From: Rheum nobile
Lineage: Eukaryota; Streptophyta; Magnoliopsida; Caryophyllales; Polygonaceae
DNA: 64,000 nucleotides
Reading direction: 5' to 3'
NCBI GenBank assembly: GCA_027886185.1
Contig: WOAB01000040.1
Location: 1,488,001-1,552,000 of the forward strand
Numbering within the stretch: the stretch's first letter is position 1; each line of letters opens with the position of its first letter. The position numbers and the translations under genes were made by a program. Positions 54,901-64,000 of this stretch are shown one piece after another. The notes under the pieces were generated by a model. That model was not told the DNA's origin. It was given only the letters and a program-made list of their open reading frames with translations, and ran no database searches.

Positions 54901-56133
54901 TGTATTTATATTGCAAAAAATACTATGTGACAGTTTAATTAGTGGCTTAATAAATCTAAAAGTATAGTGCAAGTAATATACACACCGACATTAAAATGAA
55001 CTATGTTTGGCCAAATTAGAGTCTTGATAATGCTTATAATTTCAATAAGATTGGCCATACATAAAGATAATAGAAAGCTTCTTCCATCTCGATTGTCAAA
55101 TGTTTCCCATTTGTTTTGAAGCAATCGTATCCCTTCTTTCTAATGGTTTGAGATATCTCTACTCGCCTTGGCGCTTAAAAGATCTCTATTTCTATGTCCC
55201 GTCGTTGGATAAGTATAACTTTTTCTACGTAACTCCGAATTGAGTAATTCCAACGTCAGATTAAAGATCAAGATGTCAACTATACCTCCTCCAAATTTCA
55301 GCGCATTTGGATTAGGAAATCAAACGTTATGGCGATTCCAAAATCGTGTCGCGGATCAATTGAGTAATTCCATGTGTCATGTACATGTTTGGATAAATAT
55401 AAACTATATATTTAACGATATATCAATTGATAATATAAGATGCTATTGACTAACAAAAAATATTATAATAATTATATTGTTTTAGCATGCTAAAAAATTA
55501 GAGAAGGATTATATAGCTCAAGTAAATCATATGTTATTAAAGTAAGAATCAAACGGTTAAACAAATTAAGTTTCTTTTATAAATATGCATGAGAATGATT
55601 TATTCCATTAAGGTAACAAAAGTTTAAGTAATATATTCATGAAACAATATAAAATATATTTTATTTTATATATTTTATGTATATATATTGCAAAAAATAC
55701 TATGTGACAGTTTAATTAGTGGCTTAATAAATCTAAAAGTATAGTGCAAGTAATATACACACCGACATTAAAATGAACTATGTTTGGCCAAATTAGAGTC
55801 TTGATAATGCTTATAATTTCAATAAGATTGGCCATACATAAAGATAATAGAAAGCTTCTTCCATCTCGATTGTCAAATGTTTCCCATTTGTTTTGAAGCA
55901 ATCGTATCCCTTCTTTCTAATGGTTTGAGATATCTCTACTCGCATTGGCGCTTAAGAGATCTCTATTTCTTTGTCCCATCTTTGGAGAACTATAACTTTT
56001 TCTACGTAACTACGAATTGAGTAATTTCAACGTCAGATTAAAGATCAAGATGTCAACTATACCTCCTCCAAATTTCAGCGCGTTTGGACTAGGGAATCAA
56101 AAGTTATGCCGATTCCAAAATCGTGTCACGGAT
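51941..56133 (+). repeat. 777-bp tandem array, about 5.4 copies
   Basis: The marker TTGGCCATACATAAAG occurs at 51943, 52720, 53497, 54274, 55051 and 55828: every spacing is exactly 777. Copies differ by a few percent substitutions and show no net indels. Each unit includes about 200 bases of inner-TIR sequence and about 575 bases of AT-rich DNA. The 61-codon open stretch (minus strand) in each unit has no recognised domain and is probably chance. Confidence 0.95.
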
Positions 56134-56303
56134 CAGAATGTTCATCTGTGACGCACGGATGGGGTTGGTGCGTCACAGACGATTTACTGTGGTCCGTCAC
56201 GGACGGAGTGCTTTCGTTCGTAACGGGCAGCTTCATTTGGTACGTCACGTATGAAACAGTGCGTGAAATAGAAATTTTACTCGTGCGTGAAATAGCAAGG
56301 GCC
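55931..56303 (-). repeat. E1 right terminal inverted repeat
   Basis: The reverse complement of the left TIR; the end reads GAAATAGCAAGGGCC. Its outer 115 bases, inverted, closely match the left end of E2 (56771-56890). Confidence 0.8.
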
Positions 56304-56770
56304 TATATAGAATATACAAATATAAACAAGCAATTTCAACTTATAGTAAGGTGTTAGAATTTTGTAATTTTTTGTTACATATACATTAATCTATTTTTTG
56401 ACATATCACAAATCATAAACTGCACATATTTGTTGTTTTTTCACAATATCTCAAACAATGTCGAAAACCCCTTTAATATCAACTATTTCAAGAAATTTTG
56501 AATATATATTACATATCTGTCAATTGAAAATGTATATAAATAATTCATAGCAACGTAATAAAGGTACATATATTGATTCTTAAAAATAACTCTTAAATAA
56601 TACTTCAAATAATACCAAATACGGGATTTTTTACTAACTTTATAGTAATTGAATATGAGATGAAACATACATTTTTTGCGATGTGATACTATATTGACTA
56701 TACATATTTTATACAATTATATTAATGTATCAAAAAGATCAACCAATCTAAATGATCATAAATAAAAATA
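56304..56770. other. AT-rich DNA between E1 and E2
   Basis: No gene is supported. The stretch is about 80% A+T and lacks the TIR motifs. Confidence 0.5.
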
Positions 56771-56890
56771 GGCCCTTGCTATTTCATGCACGGGTAAAAT
56801 TTCTATTTCACGCACTGTTTCGTACGTGATGTACCAAATGAAGCCGACCGTGACGAACTAAAGCACTCCGTCCGTGATGGACCACATGAA
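56771..56890 (+). repeat. E2 left terminal repeat
   Basis: About 115 bases match the E1 right TIR in reverse complement, including TTTCACGCACTGTTTCGTAC and CACTCCGTCCGTGATGGACCA, and then diverge. Confidence 0.75.
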
Positions 56891-57277
56891 ACCGGCGACT
56901 TCGTCTCCCCTTTGCATCAACCCTCATTTGCAGCAACCCACTCGCGATTTCGCTCCCAAGGTCAAAGGCTTCGATCCGTCAGGTTTCGATTCAATCCGTC
57001 TGTCACGATCCGTAAGTTTAGTTAAATCTGTATTTGTTCTTCACTTAGTTGAATTATCTTGAAATTATTGAAGTTGTTAAGACATTTTAGATGATTTTCG
57101 TTTAGGGATTACTTGTCTAGTATTGGATTTATACATGTTTCGAACTGCACAGATCCAGATCTGTCAAAATTGATCCATCCAGATCTGGTCCATGACGGAT
57201 GGATTGACTCCATCCGTCACGGACGGATCGTCATGATCCGTCACGGACGGATCAAGCAGATCCGGTTCAGCGCATTT

Positions 57278-57416
57278 GTTGTTGTTGATGTTGTTTTTGT
57301 TGTTGATGATGTTGTTGTTGATATTGTTGTTGATGTTGGTGTTGTTGATGATGTTGATGTTGTTGTTATTGAGGGTGTTGTTGTTGATGTTGTTTTTGTT
57401 GTTGTTGTTGTTGTTG
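57278..57416 (+). repeat. Imperfect GTT/GAT trinucleotide tract
   Basis: The tract lies just upstream of the plant-mobile-domain gene start; open frames through it are artefacts of the repeat. Confidence 0.85.
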
Positions 57417-57449
57417 CTCCCCCTGAAGTTTTGTTTTTTTCTATTTCAA

Positions 57450-59790
57450 ATGGAAAACGAAACAAGATATGCACGTCACAGAAGGTGGAACGCTGTACGT
57501 GAGGAACAAGAACAGGAACAAGTAGGCGATCGTATAGTATATCGAAGGAGGCAGAAGAAATCCAAAAAAAGTGACGAAGCAGGACCGAGTACGAACCGTG
57601 ACCCTCCTGTTGTACCGGTGTATGCAGACCCGGTACTCGACAACATGACGCTTAATGATCCACCTATATACCAGAATGTGGGAAATGTGGTAAGTAACTA
57701 TACATATTCTTAAACTTGTCGGTTAATTAATATTTGTCTAATAATTTGTTTTATAGGATCCGACATGGTATGTACCTTCTACATCTGAGGAGCGTAGTGG
57801 TTGGTACGTACCTCCTACACCTCAGGAGCCTAGTGGTTGGCCCATGTGGCCAGGAGGTATGAGTGGGCAAGCATATTGGCCCACTCAACAGCCTCATTTC
57901 GAGGAACCGGTGAAGGAACATGCTGCTTCTACACAACGTAGAGAGCCTAGGCAGGCTAGGCAGGCTGGAGGTCGGGATGCTGTTGATCCCAAGTTGATAG
58001 GACCTGTATTGGGAGGTCCGGAGATCCCAGACCTGCTATTTAGTTTCACTGCCCACACTGCATATTTCATTTATCAGGGCATTGTAAGTTATCAAAACTT
58101 GAGCCTGTTATTAAACTATTATCTTTTTTTTTGTATCTAACATGTTCTTTTTATAGGAGCGAGAAACTCACACGTTTCAGCTCAGACAAGAGCAACTAAG
58201 AAAATGGAGGCTTGACGATGACTCTACATGGTGTGATCTTGCCAAAAACAGCGGCATCACACATTTGCAGGACCTGATGTACACTTATGTAGATCTTCCT
58301 TTGATTTTTGCATTTCTGGAGCGATGGCAGCCAGAGACAAATTCATTTCATATGCCATTTGGAGAGATGACGATCACTCTCCTGGATGTGTACATGATTT
58401 TGGGCCTCAAGATTGATGGGCACGGAATGAGACTTCCTCTCCAGGATTGCAGCAAGGGTAAAAATGAATTGTACAATCAATAAGCGATGAGGGCAATACA
58501 GTTCTTTTCCTTGACGGAAGAAATGGCTAAACATGGTGTCACTGCAGAAAACCTGAAATATCACTGCTTGAACAATGACCTAGATGATGATGATATCGCG
58601 TCTGGTTATTTGTGGTACCTGATGGCCTCGACCCTCTTTCCAGACAAGTCCCAACACATGCTGCACATGCCTTATGTGATCTATGTGAGTGACATTGGTG
58701 ATACTTGCAATCTTTCTTGGGGTTCTGGCACATTAGCATTCATGTATCGGTCATTAGGCGAGTGTTCACGGCATGAGTGTCGTCAGATGTCCACCTGCTA
58801 CACTTTGTTGCTGGTAAGGATTTTGTTGCATATTGTTTTTAGGGTATTTAATTACATTTAAGGTAAGGTTGATATGTTAACCATGTTATTTATGTACATG
58901 CTTGGATCTATCTATACTTCCCTAGCTTTCGCCCACAACAAAATCCCTGCTTCGAAGACGTTGTGCCATATGCCAACCGATGGAATCCTATGCAGACTCC
59001 TAGTAGGCAGAGAAGAAACTACAGGGAAGAGTTGGATTTAATACAAGCTAGGCATGTAAGTATCATACGATGTAGTTTAATTCTCATATTAATGTATTAC
59101 AATTGTGTAATACATTAATTGCACCCTTTTTTGTGTAAGAGTTGGAGTTAATTGCACCTTTTTTTGTGTAGGTTGACTGGCAGCCCTATGGCTACGTTAA
59201 TTACAACATCCCGGCATTGGCTCCTGCCTTTTTTCATGGGGTCATCTATTTTCTGAGAATTACTGAGCCCTATATGCCGGATCGGGTATCGAGGCAATTT
59301 GGAGTGGTACAGGAGATTCTCCGACCAATTATAGAGCTCATCAAAGCGCACAGACATCCCAACATTAGGAGATATATAGTGCAATATGACCCTGCTTCAA
59401 ACTGGAGTTGGGATGCAAGAAGTCAACACTCCATTTGGATCACACATATGGGCCCTCCTGCTTTAGAAGGGTATGAGTGTAGTGCCGACTACATGGAGTG
59501 GTACATACCTCGTACACACCCATGTGTCAGACCTCAAGATGCTGGCATCAGAGATCCTGTCCAGGTAAAAAAATGTGTTGGATATTTGTTTTTACTTTTC
59601 TTATACAATTAAACCGATTCTTTTTAATTTATACGTATTTCTGTAGGTCATTGGACAAACATTCCAGCATCTAAATCCTTTCTATGATGCAGAGGAAGAA
59701 CAATTCTACAACATGCGCGTTGTTGTGCGACACTGCATCCAGGACTTCAGACCCTACGAGCATGGCAATGATGAGGAGGACGAAAATTAA
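57450..59790 (+). pseudogene. Plant mobile domain (PMD) gene
   Basis: Exons: 57450-57689, 57757-58083, 58157-58813, 58900-59055, 59172-59564, 59647-59790; every exon is a multiple of three, 638 residues in all. The PMD core (PF10536, 'aminotransferase-like') is clear in exon 3: DLPLIFAFLERWQPETNSFH, MPFGEMTITLLDVYMILGL, then ASGYLWYLMASTLFPDKS and FMYRSLGECSRHECRQMSTC; exon 4 has AWIYLYFPSFRPQ and exon 5 WIPRTHP-like WYIPRTHP. PMD proteins occur in several plant transposons and in the host MAIN/MAIL genes needed for silencing and meristem integrity. Two lesions: an in-frame TAA at 58481-58483, and no AG at the exon 4 acceptor (CAT at 58897-58899). Confidence 0.85.
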
Positions 59791-60204
59791 GTGCATTCAA
59801 GTTTTCAATTGCTACTTTGGTTGTATTTTAGGGAGTGTCGCACCGTTTATGGAATTGTAGTTTCTTGACTAGTTTTATGATGATAATCAAACTAATTTGC
59901 ATGCCTTTGCCATAACTTTTATATCGCACATTTGATACTTTGTTGTTAATTGTTGGTCGATGCAATAGATCTCCACAAATACCCTTCAAACATGGCAATG
60001 ATGAGGGTGGCACATAGTGGTCCGTCACGCGTGGTTTGGCTTCGTTCGTCAGGGCCAAAGCCAAAAACTGGCAAACAGCTGTATACAACTGTATACAACA
60101 GTTGTCAAACACCTGGTTATTAGCTATCAAACACAACGCCTCTCTCCTTTCACTATATAAGAAGCATTAGGGCTACTGTTAGAAGCCAAACACTACAACA
60201 AATA
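59791..60204 (+). other. Spacer between PMD and GRF genes
   Basis: It contains a second copy of CATGGCAATGATGAGG (near 59991), matching the last PMD codons (59761), followed by two CGTCACG-type motifs. No gene is seen; the stretch before 60205 should hold the GRF promoter (TATATAAG at 60155). Confidence 0.5.
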
Positions 60205-60641
60205 ATGACATCTTCATCAAAATCATCAACAAATGCAGATAGGCTATGCTACTGTAACTTTAAAGCCGTTGTCCGATCTTGGGATTTACAGTGGAACTAC
60301 AGGAGAAGGTATTGGGGATGCCCAGAAGATACATGTCGTTTCAAGGAGTGGATTGATCCAATGTACGAGGAGAAGGCACATGCGGTTATTCGACAACAAT
60401 GGCAGGAAAAACAAGATCTTGTTAAGGAAAATCAAGATCTTGTTAAAGATCTTGATAACATTCGTAGGTATAACTTCAATCTACTAAATGATGTACATCG
60501 TAGGTGATTCATGTCATATCTTTTGTGTAATGTTGTTTATGTACTATCAACCTTTGTAGAGAGCAAGCAAATTTAGCAAAGCAGAGATATCATATGAAGC
60601 GAACGTTCACCAGAGACTACCCTAATTTCTTTAAACGCTAA
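60205..60641 (+). CDS. GRF-type zinc-finger protein, small
   Basis: Two exons, 60205-60503 and 60560-60641 (GT-AG), give 126 residues. The GRF zinc finger (PF06839) is complete: CYCN, then RRRYWGCP, a cysteine in DTCRFKEWIDP. After it a short coiled coil has the repeat QDLVKENQDLVKDLD. GRF fingers bind single-stranded nucleic acid in characterised proteins; small plant GRF proteins are often carried by transposons. The start MTSSSKSSTNADR is the first ATG after the TATA-like box. No defect is visible. Its partner and role here are unknown. Confidence 0.8.
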
Positions 60642-60671
60642 ACCAGCATAATGAACAATTTGTATTGTCTT
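60642..60671 (+). other. GRF gene 3' end
   Basis: Short AT-rich stretch before the minisatellite; no feature. Confidence 0.3.
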
Positions 60672-60830
60672 CAACAATATTGGTCCGTCACGTACAAATT
60701 GTATTGGTTCATCACGTACATATTGTATTGCTTTTTCACGTACAGATTGTATTGGTTCGTCACGTACAGATTGTATTGGTTCGTCACATACAGATTGTAG
60801 TGGTTCGTCACGTATAGATTGTCCTAAACC
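60672..60830. repeat. 24-bp minisatellite with CGTCACGTA core
   Basis: About seven units of TTGGTTCGTCACGTACAGAT type. The core is a variant of the CCGTCACGG motif of the TIRs. It is followed (60850-60960) by sequence resembling the inner left TIR of E1. Confidence 0.8.
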
Positions 60831-60995
60831 GTGCCTCTTTACAGAAGCTAAATTTACATCGCGATGAAATTTATAGTTGACTCCTAAAAAACCAATTCGG
60901 GATTATGTAAAAGTTATACTTCTAAAAATCCATACAGAAAATAGAATATTAAGTTGCCCTAACAATATCTTTACAATGTGCGATTACAATAATAT

Positions 60996-61785
60996 TTAAG
61001 TCGGCTTGTGACCTCGTCTCTTTCTTCTGGAAGGTCCATACACCATCAGTTGAGTAGTGAATGGATCATACAGACAAGCAGTAGAGGCATCCTTTGCATG
61101 CTCCCACATGACAAATACTGGAGGCAACGGTGACGCCTCTGATAGGGCCACCTACAAAAGAATGGAGAACATATTCACTTGCCTAGTTAATGAGTTCAAA
61201 TAATGAATAAAAATTGATTAGTAACATACCGAAATAAAATGACTCTCATTCTGAACATGGCAGATGCATATCGTCTTTAGCTTAGCACCCCCAGGATGAT
61301 GTGGAACCGCTTGCAAAGGCAAGTAAGTAGCATTCATAGCACCCAGCACGACAACTGCACAATTGAATGCAGAAGCGACCAGACAACCCATATCTGGAAT
61401 CACCATCCAAGTATTCTCCGGTGTCATCCCATCGTCAAACCATGTAAGTTGTTCCAGTACTGTATCCAGCATAATCGGAAAGAGGCAAGTCTGAGCATAC
61501 AATGGAAATATTTCTTTCACCTTATCAATCATGGATTGTCGGACGATCCTCCATTGTTCCTGCCCAATGCTTATTTGATCTGCAACGGCTCTGTATCCAC
61601 ATGTTCCATCACCAACAATATCAAAGTAACTGTTTATGTGTTCGTGCATACACGACGGAACTATATCCATATACGGTTCAAAATCTTTAATGAAGGACTG
61701 TGGAGCATGAAACGGTGGTGGAAACATTTGACCCATTGGATTCTTGGGAGCTCTAACCTGAGATGGCCTCAAAGGAGTGATAGGA
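60996..61785 (-). CDS. OTU-type cysteine protease-like protein, 5' end truncated
   Basis: Minus strand, exons 61785-61230 and 61151-60996 (GT-AG, in phase). OTU hallmarks are present: DIVGDGTCGYRAVADQI with the Asp and Cys of the active site, and the His in NESHFISV near the end; between them WMVIPDMGCLVASAF.NC, typical of plant transposon-linked OTU domains. Such domains often form the C-terminal part of MULE-borne proteins. OTU enzymes remove ubiquitin. The N-terminus is lost where an LTR begins at 61786; the apparent first codons MGIRKFKITL come from that LTR. The tail RRKRRGHKPT recurs in E1. Confidence 0.78.
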
Positions 61786-62266
61786 TGTAATATCCCACAT
61801 TTTGTAAGGGTGATTTTGAATTTTCTTATGCCCATATTACAAGTCAGATTAAATGCAGGGAATTACGAATATTCTGTGAAATGTTTGATCTCTGTAATAT
61901 TTTTCAGAGTAATATAAAATACAGTTAAGGTATTTTTGGGTTAAAATATCGTTCGTGTACGAATATATTTAACCCGGGGTTAAGAAAATTTAACCATTCG
62001 GTAAGAAAAGACAAAACGGGCGAAAAGGGGTAAATTTGGCCTTGACCGCACCCTGGCCGCACCCTGCCGCACCCGTGGCGAAGGCCAATGCCAGAGGCGG
62101 TAACAAGTTGGCCACCGTACCCTGCCGCACCACGCGGTCGTCGTCAGCTCTGTCGTCAGCGTCGGAGTTGTAGGCCGTAGCTCGCCTTAGCTGGCCTTGT
62201 AGCCCGTTGTTTTGGTCGGGCCACCTCCTCCTTGGTGTCATCTGTGGGTAAGCACCTTGTTTGACT

Positions 62267-62275
62267 TATAAAAGG
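62267..62275 (+). promoter_or_regulatory. Probable TATA box of the right-edge LTR
   Basis: TATAAAAGG, followed about 30 bases later by a purine-rich stretch suited to a transcript start. Confidence 0.6.
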
Positions 62276-62524
62276 AGGAGAATCAGATCAAAACCGAGCT
62301 CAAGAACAAAGCACTTCATCTCTTTCCTCAGAAAACCTCCATTAAAGACCAAGCTCTTGAGCTTCGTTTGGAAAAGTTCGAATCCCTCTAAGTGTTGGAA
62401 AAGGTACTCCTAAGTGGTATTCAAAGGCCTAAGGTGTTGGGAAATCAAACCAAGAACGAATCAAAGTCGAAACGAATTGATTTGGGTGAGTTTTCTTCCC
62501 GAAAAAGCTATCGAAGCCCCGCCT

Positions 62525-62575
62525 CTGTCTCTTGACCGCACCCCGCGGTAAGGGCCGACCGCACCCGCGGTGAGC
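62525..62575. repeat. CG-rich motif pair in the right-edge LTR
   Basis: CCGCACCCCGCGGTAA and CCGCACCCGCGGTGA lie 22 bases apart, downstream of the TATA box. They differ from the Athila motif CACCGCCCCGCGGTGA by only a few bases although the LTR family is different. Confidence 0.7.
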
Positions 62576-64000
62576 TGGGTTCCTGTTGTGTATCTCGGGT
62601 GTTGTGGTCTTGAGCAAGGCTTGATTCCTTTGATTCTTTCCTTATTCTTTTAGATTCATATATGTAGATATTGAATCTAACTTAGGGTCTTGTTATGGGT
62701 CGTTCCAGAAGGATTTAATATCCAAGATTTATCCCAGTTCAGACCCAGAAATTGTTATCTTTAAGCTCGTTAAGCTTTCGTCAAATCTAAGACAAGTGGC
62801 GGTTCGCTCTTGCTCATCATTCCATATTTACATTGAATATCAATTATTTAATTGTTAATTAATTTGGAATGAATATTGTTTCTGTCTGAGATCAGTTTTG
62901 ATAAACTGTTTTGGAAGATTAAAAGATGACATTATAATAGGTTGTATATTCTGTTAGAATCAACGTTATTATATATATATATATATATATTAATAGATTG
63001 AGATATATCTATGATGTTGGCCTTGAAGGCTTTTATATGAGTATCACTATGTTAGACTGCTTAGTTAGCCCGAGTAGTAGGAACGTTGGACTCTTCGACG
63101 TCCAGTCGTTTCTTTATAATATTAAATGGTGTGTAGGGCGGCAAAACCTCTAACATCAGTATGTTGGTCATGACCGGCCTCTATACGTTTAGTGTAGAGG
63201 CGGTGCACTTAGCCAGTGTCACAAATCTCGGGAGTTGCTCCCAAAAGATCTCTTATCTCGGACGAGATGATTATAAAAGCTTATAACGTGATTGTGCGTT
63301 TTGGAATTAAATAAGATAAGCGCCGAGTCGCATATGATTAATACACCTGTGGCGAGTAGTGCAGCTAGGTAATAGTGCAGCTTGGAAAGCTTGTCTTGAC
63401 TTGATCAGAGTACGTTCTCTTTCCAATCTGGATTCGCATTATTGCGGTGAGGTTGGTCGTGAACCGAAACATCTTGTCGTTTTTGAACGCTTGTATGAGA
63501 TGTTTATGTTCCAGACATTTGTCATGTTTCTGATAAGACTCAAGTTCTTGGAGTCTTCTCTTGGATAATTCCTATAAGGCTCACTTCCGTTAGAGTCTTC
63601 TTTTGATCATGTCTTTTGATATATATATATATATATTCAGTAGAAGTATGAAGGTTGACTATCGTTATCGGCTATTATTTGAGAAGCGATGAGCCTAAAC
63701 CTAATACGACTACTTCGAACCACTCTGCTTTGTACCCTTGCATAGTCTTTCATTAGACTAACCAACCCAAATTGTTCTCTGCATGGTTGGCTCGTGTCAT
63801 CCGTTCGATTCGGCACATCAGATAAGTTGCCACCTCGTGAAGGCTAGAGCGACTATGGACGTAAATGGTGTTTTTGATAAGTTTATTCAGGTTGAGATCC
63901 TTGGCAATGATCGTAGTGATCAATACTTGTATTTATTTTAAAAGACTTCCGCTGAACTATGTTTACTCTGATTACACTGTATTTTGTTTGCTTTGACTAC

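Larger units (their letters stand above)
50936..56303. mobile_element. Element E1: non-coding DNA transposon with long TIRs (MULE-like)
   Basis: Terminal inverted repeats of 373 bp (50936-51308 and 55931-56303) enclose a small coding relic, an extra internal TIR copy, and a 777-bp tandem array. The flanks carry an 8-base candidate TSD, tatataga (50928-50935 and 56304-56311); 9 bases would be usual for MULEs and the site is AT-rich, so the TSD is tentative. Long TIRs and similarity to E2, which bears genes known from plant MULEs, favour a Mutator-like assignment. No transposase is present. Confidence 0.75.
56771..61785. mobile_element. Element E2: gene-bearing relative of E1, right end cut
   Basis: The left end GGCCCTTGCTATTTCATGCAC matches the E1 end. 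Inside are a plant-mobile-domain gene and a GRF zinc-finger gene (plus strand) and an OTU-protease gene (minus strand). A long LTR begins at 61786, inside the OTU gene, so the right TIR is not seen. Alternative reading: 60660-60960 resembles the inner left TIR of E1, so the OTU gene may belong to a second, adjacent element starting there. No MuDR-type transposase is visible. Confidence 0.55.
61786..64000 (+). mobile_element. Long LTR of another retrotransposon, runs off the window
   Basis: TGTAATATCCCACATTTTG interrupts the OTU gene and resembles LTR starts of Tekay/Del-type chromoviruses. A TATA box lies at 62267, motifs close to CCGCACCCCGCGGTAA occur at 62040-62130 and 62525-62575, and AT dinucleotide tracts at 62970 and 63618. 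No PBS or coding region is reached before the window ends, so this could be a solo LTR or a full element, and the plus orientation is an assumption from the TATA box. Confidence 0.6.

Noticed and set aside
52608..55901. Identical 61-codon minus-strand open frames in the 777-bp repeats
   Set aside because: They recur only because the DNA repeats; no domain, no start context, and one copy (54162-54347) is altered.
57113..57502. 129-codon open frame rich in Val and Asp
   Set aside because: It is a translation of the GTT/GAT trinucleotide tract; the real gene starts at 57450 in another frame.

Overview
This window is plant nuclear DNA, most likely from an angiosperm. It holds one ordinary intron-rich plant gene (a CLPTM1-like membrane protein), many plant-type LTR retrotransposons, fragments of mitochondrial and plastid genes, and transposon-borne plant mobile domain, GRF zinc-finger and OTU genes. 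All calls come from reading the sequence; no database search was run, so family names rest on recognised motifs. The species could not be determined.

Region 1 (1-25318) is a three-level nest of Athila-type Ty3/gypsy retrotransposons. Element A (minus strand; its 3' LTR runs off the left edge) is split inside gag by element B (plus strand, 3869-23190). B is split near the end of its last ORF by element C (plus strand, 10047-21110). Target-site duplications (ctcgt/ctcat for B, agcgt/agcgt for C) and resumption of the broken reading frames across each insertion show the order. LTR divergence counted by eye agrees: about 3.5% for A, 2-2.5% for B, 1.3% for C. Only C has reverse transcriptase, RNase H and integrase; A and B keep gag and protease but lack the rest of pol. 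All three carry arrays of short CG-rich semi-palindromic motifs and a conserved structured region before the 3' LTR; B and C also share hairpins in the LTR leader.

Region 2 (25319-40582) is nuclear DNA of organelle origin: a tRNA-fMet-like piece, a mitochondrial nad1 piece, and plastid rpoC1 and ndhA pieces. It is split by a decayed 13-kb Tat-like retrotransposon, D (25699-38672, TSD atatc), with dual RNase H, an integrase remnant, a tandem-repeat tract and a long antisense ORF.

Region 3 (41.2-48.8 kb, minus strand) is a complete 12-exon CLPTM1-like gene. All splice junctions join in frame to give 600 codons plus stop. A LINE-like retroposon sits in intron 7, and a related one lies just upstream of the gene.

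Region 4 (50.9-61.8 kb) holds two related DNA transposons, probably MULE-like. E1 (50936-56303) is non-coding, with 373-bp terminal inverted repeats and 5.4 copies of an exact 777-bp tandem repeat. E2 (from 56771) carries a decayed plant-mobile-domain gene, an intact GRF zinc-finger gene and a convergent OTU-protease gene cut off by the next element.

Region 5 (61786-64000) is the start of a long LTR of another retrotransposon that runs off the right edge.
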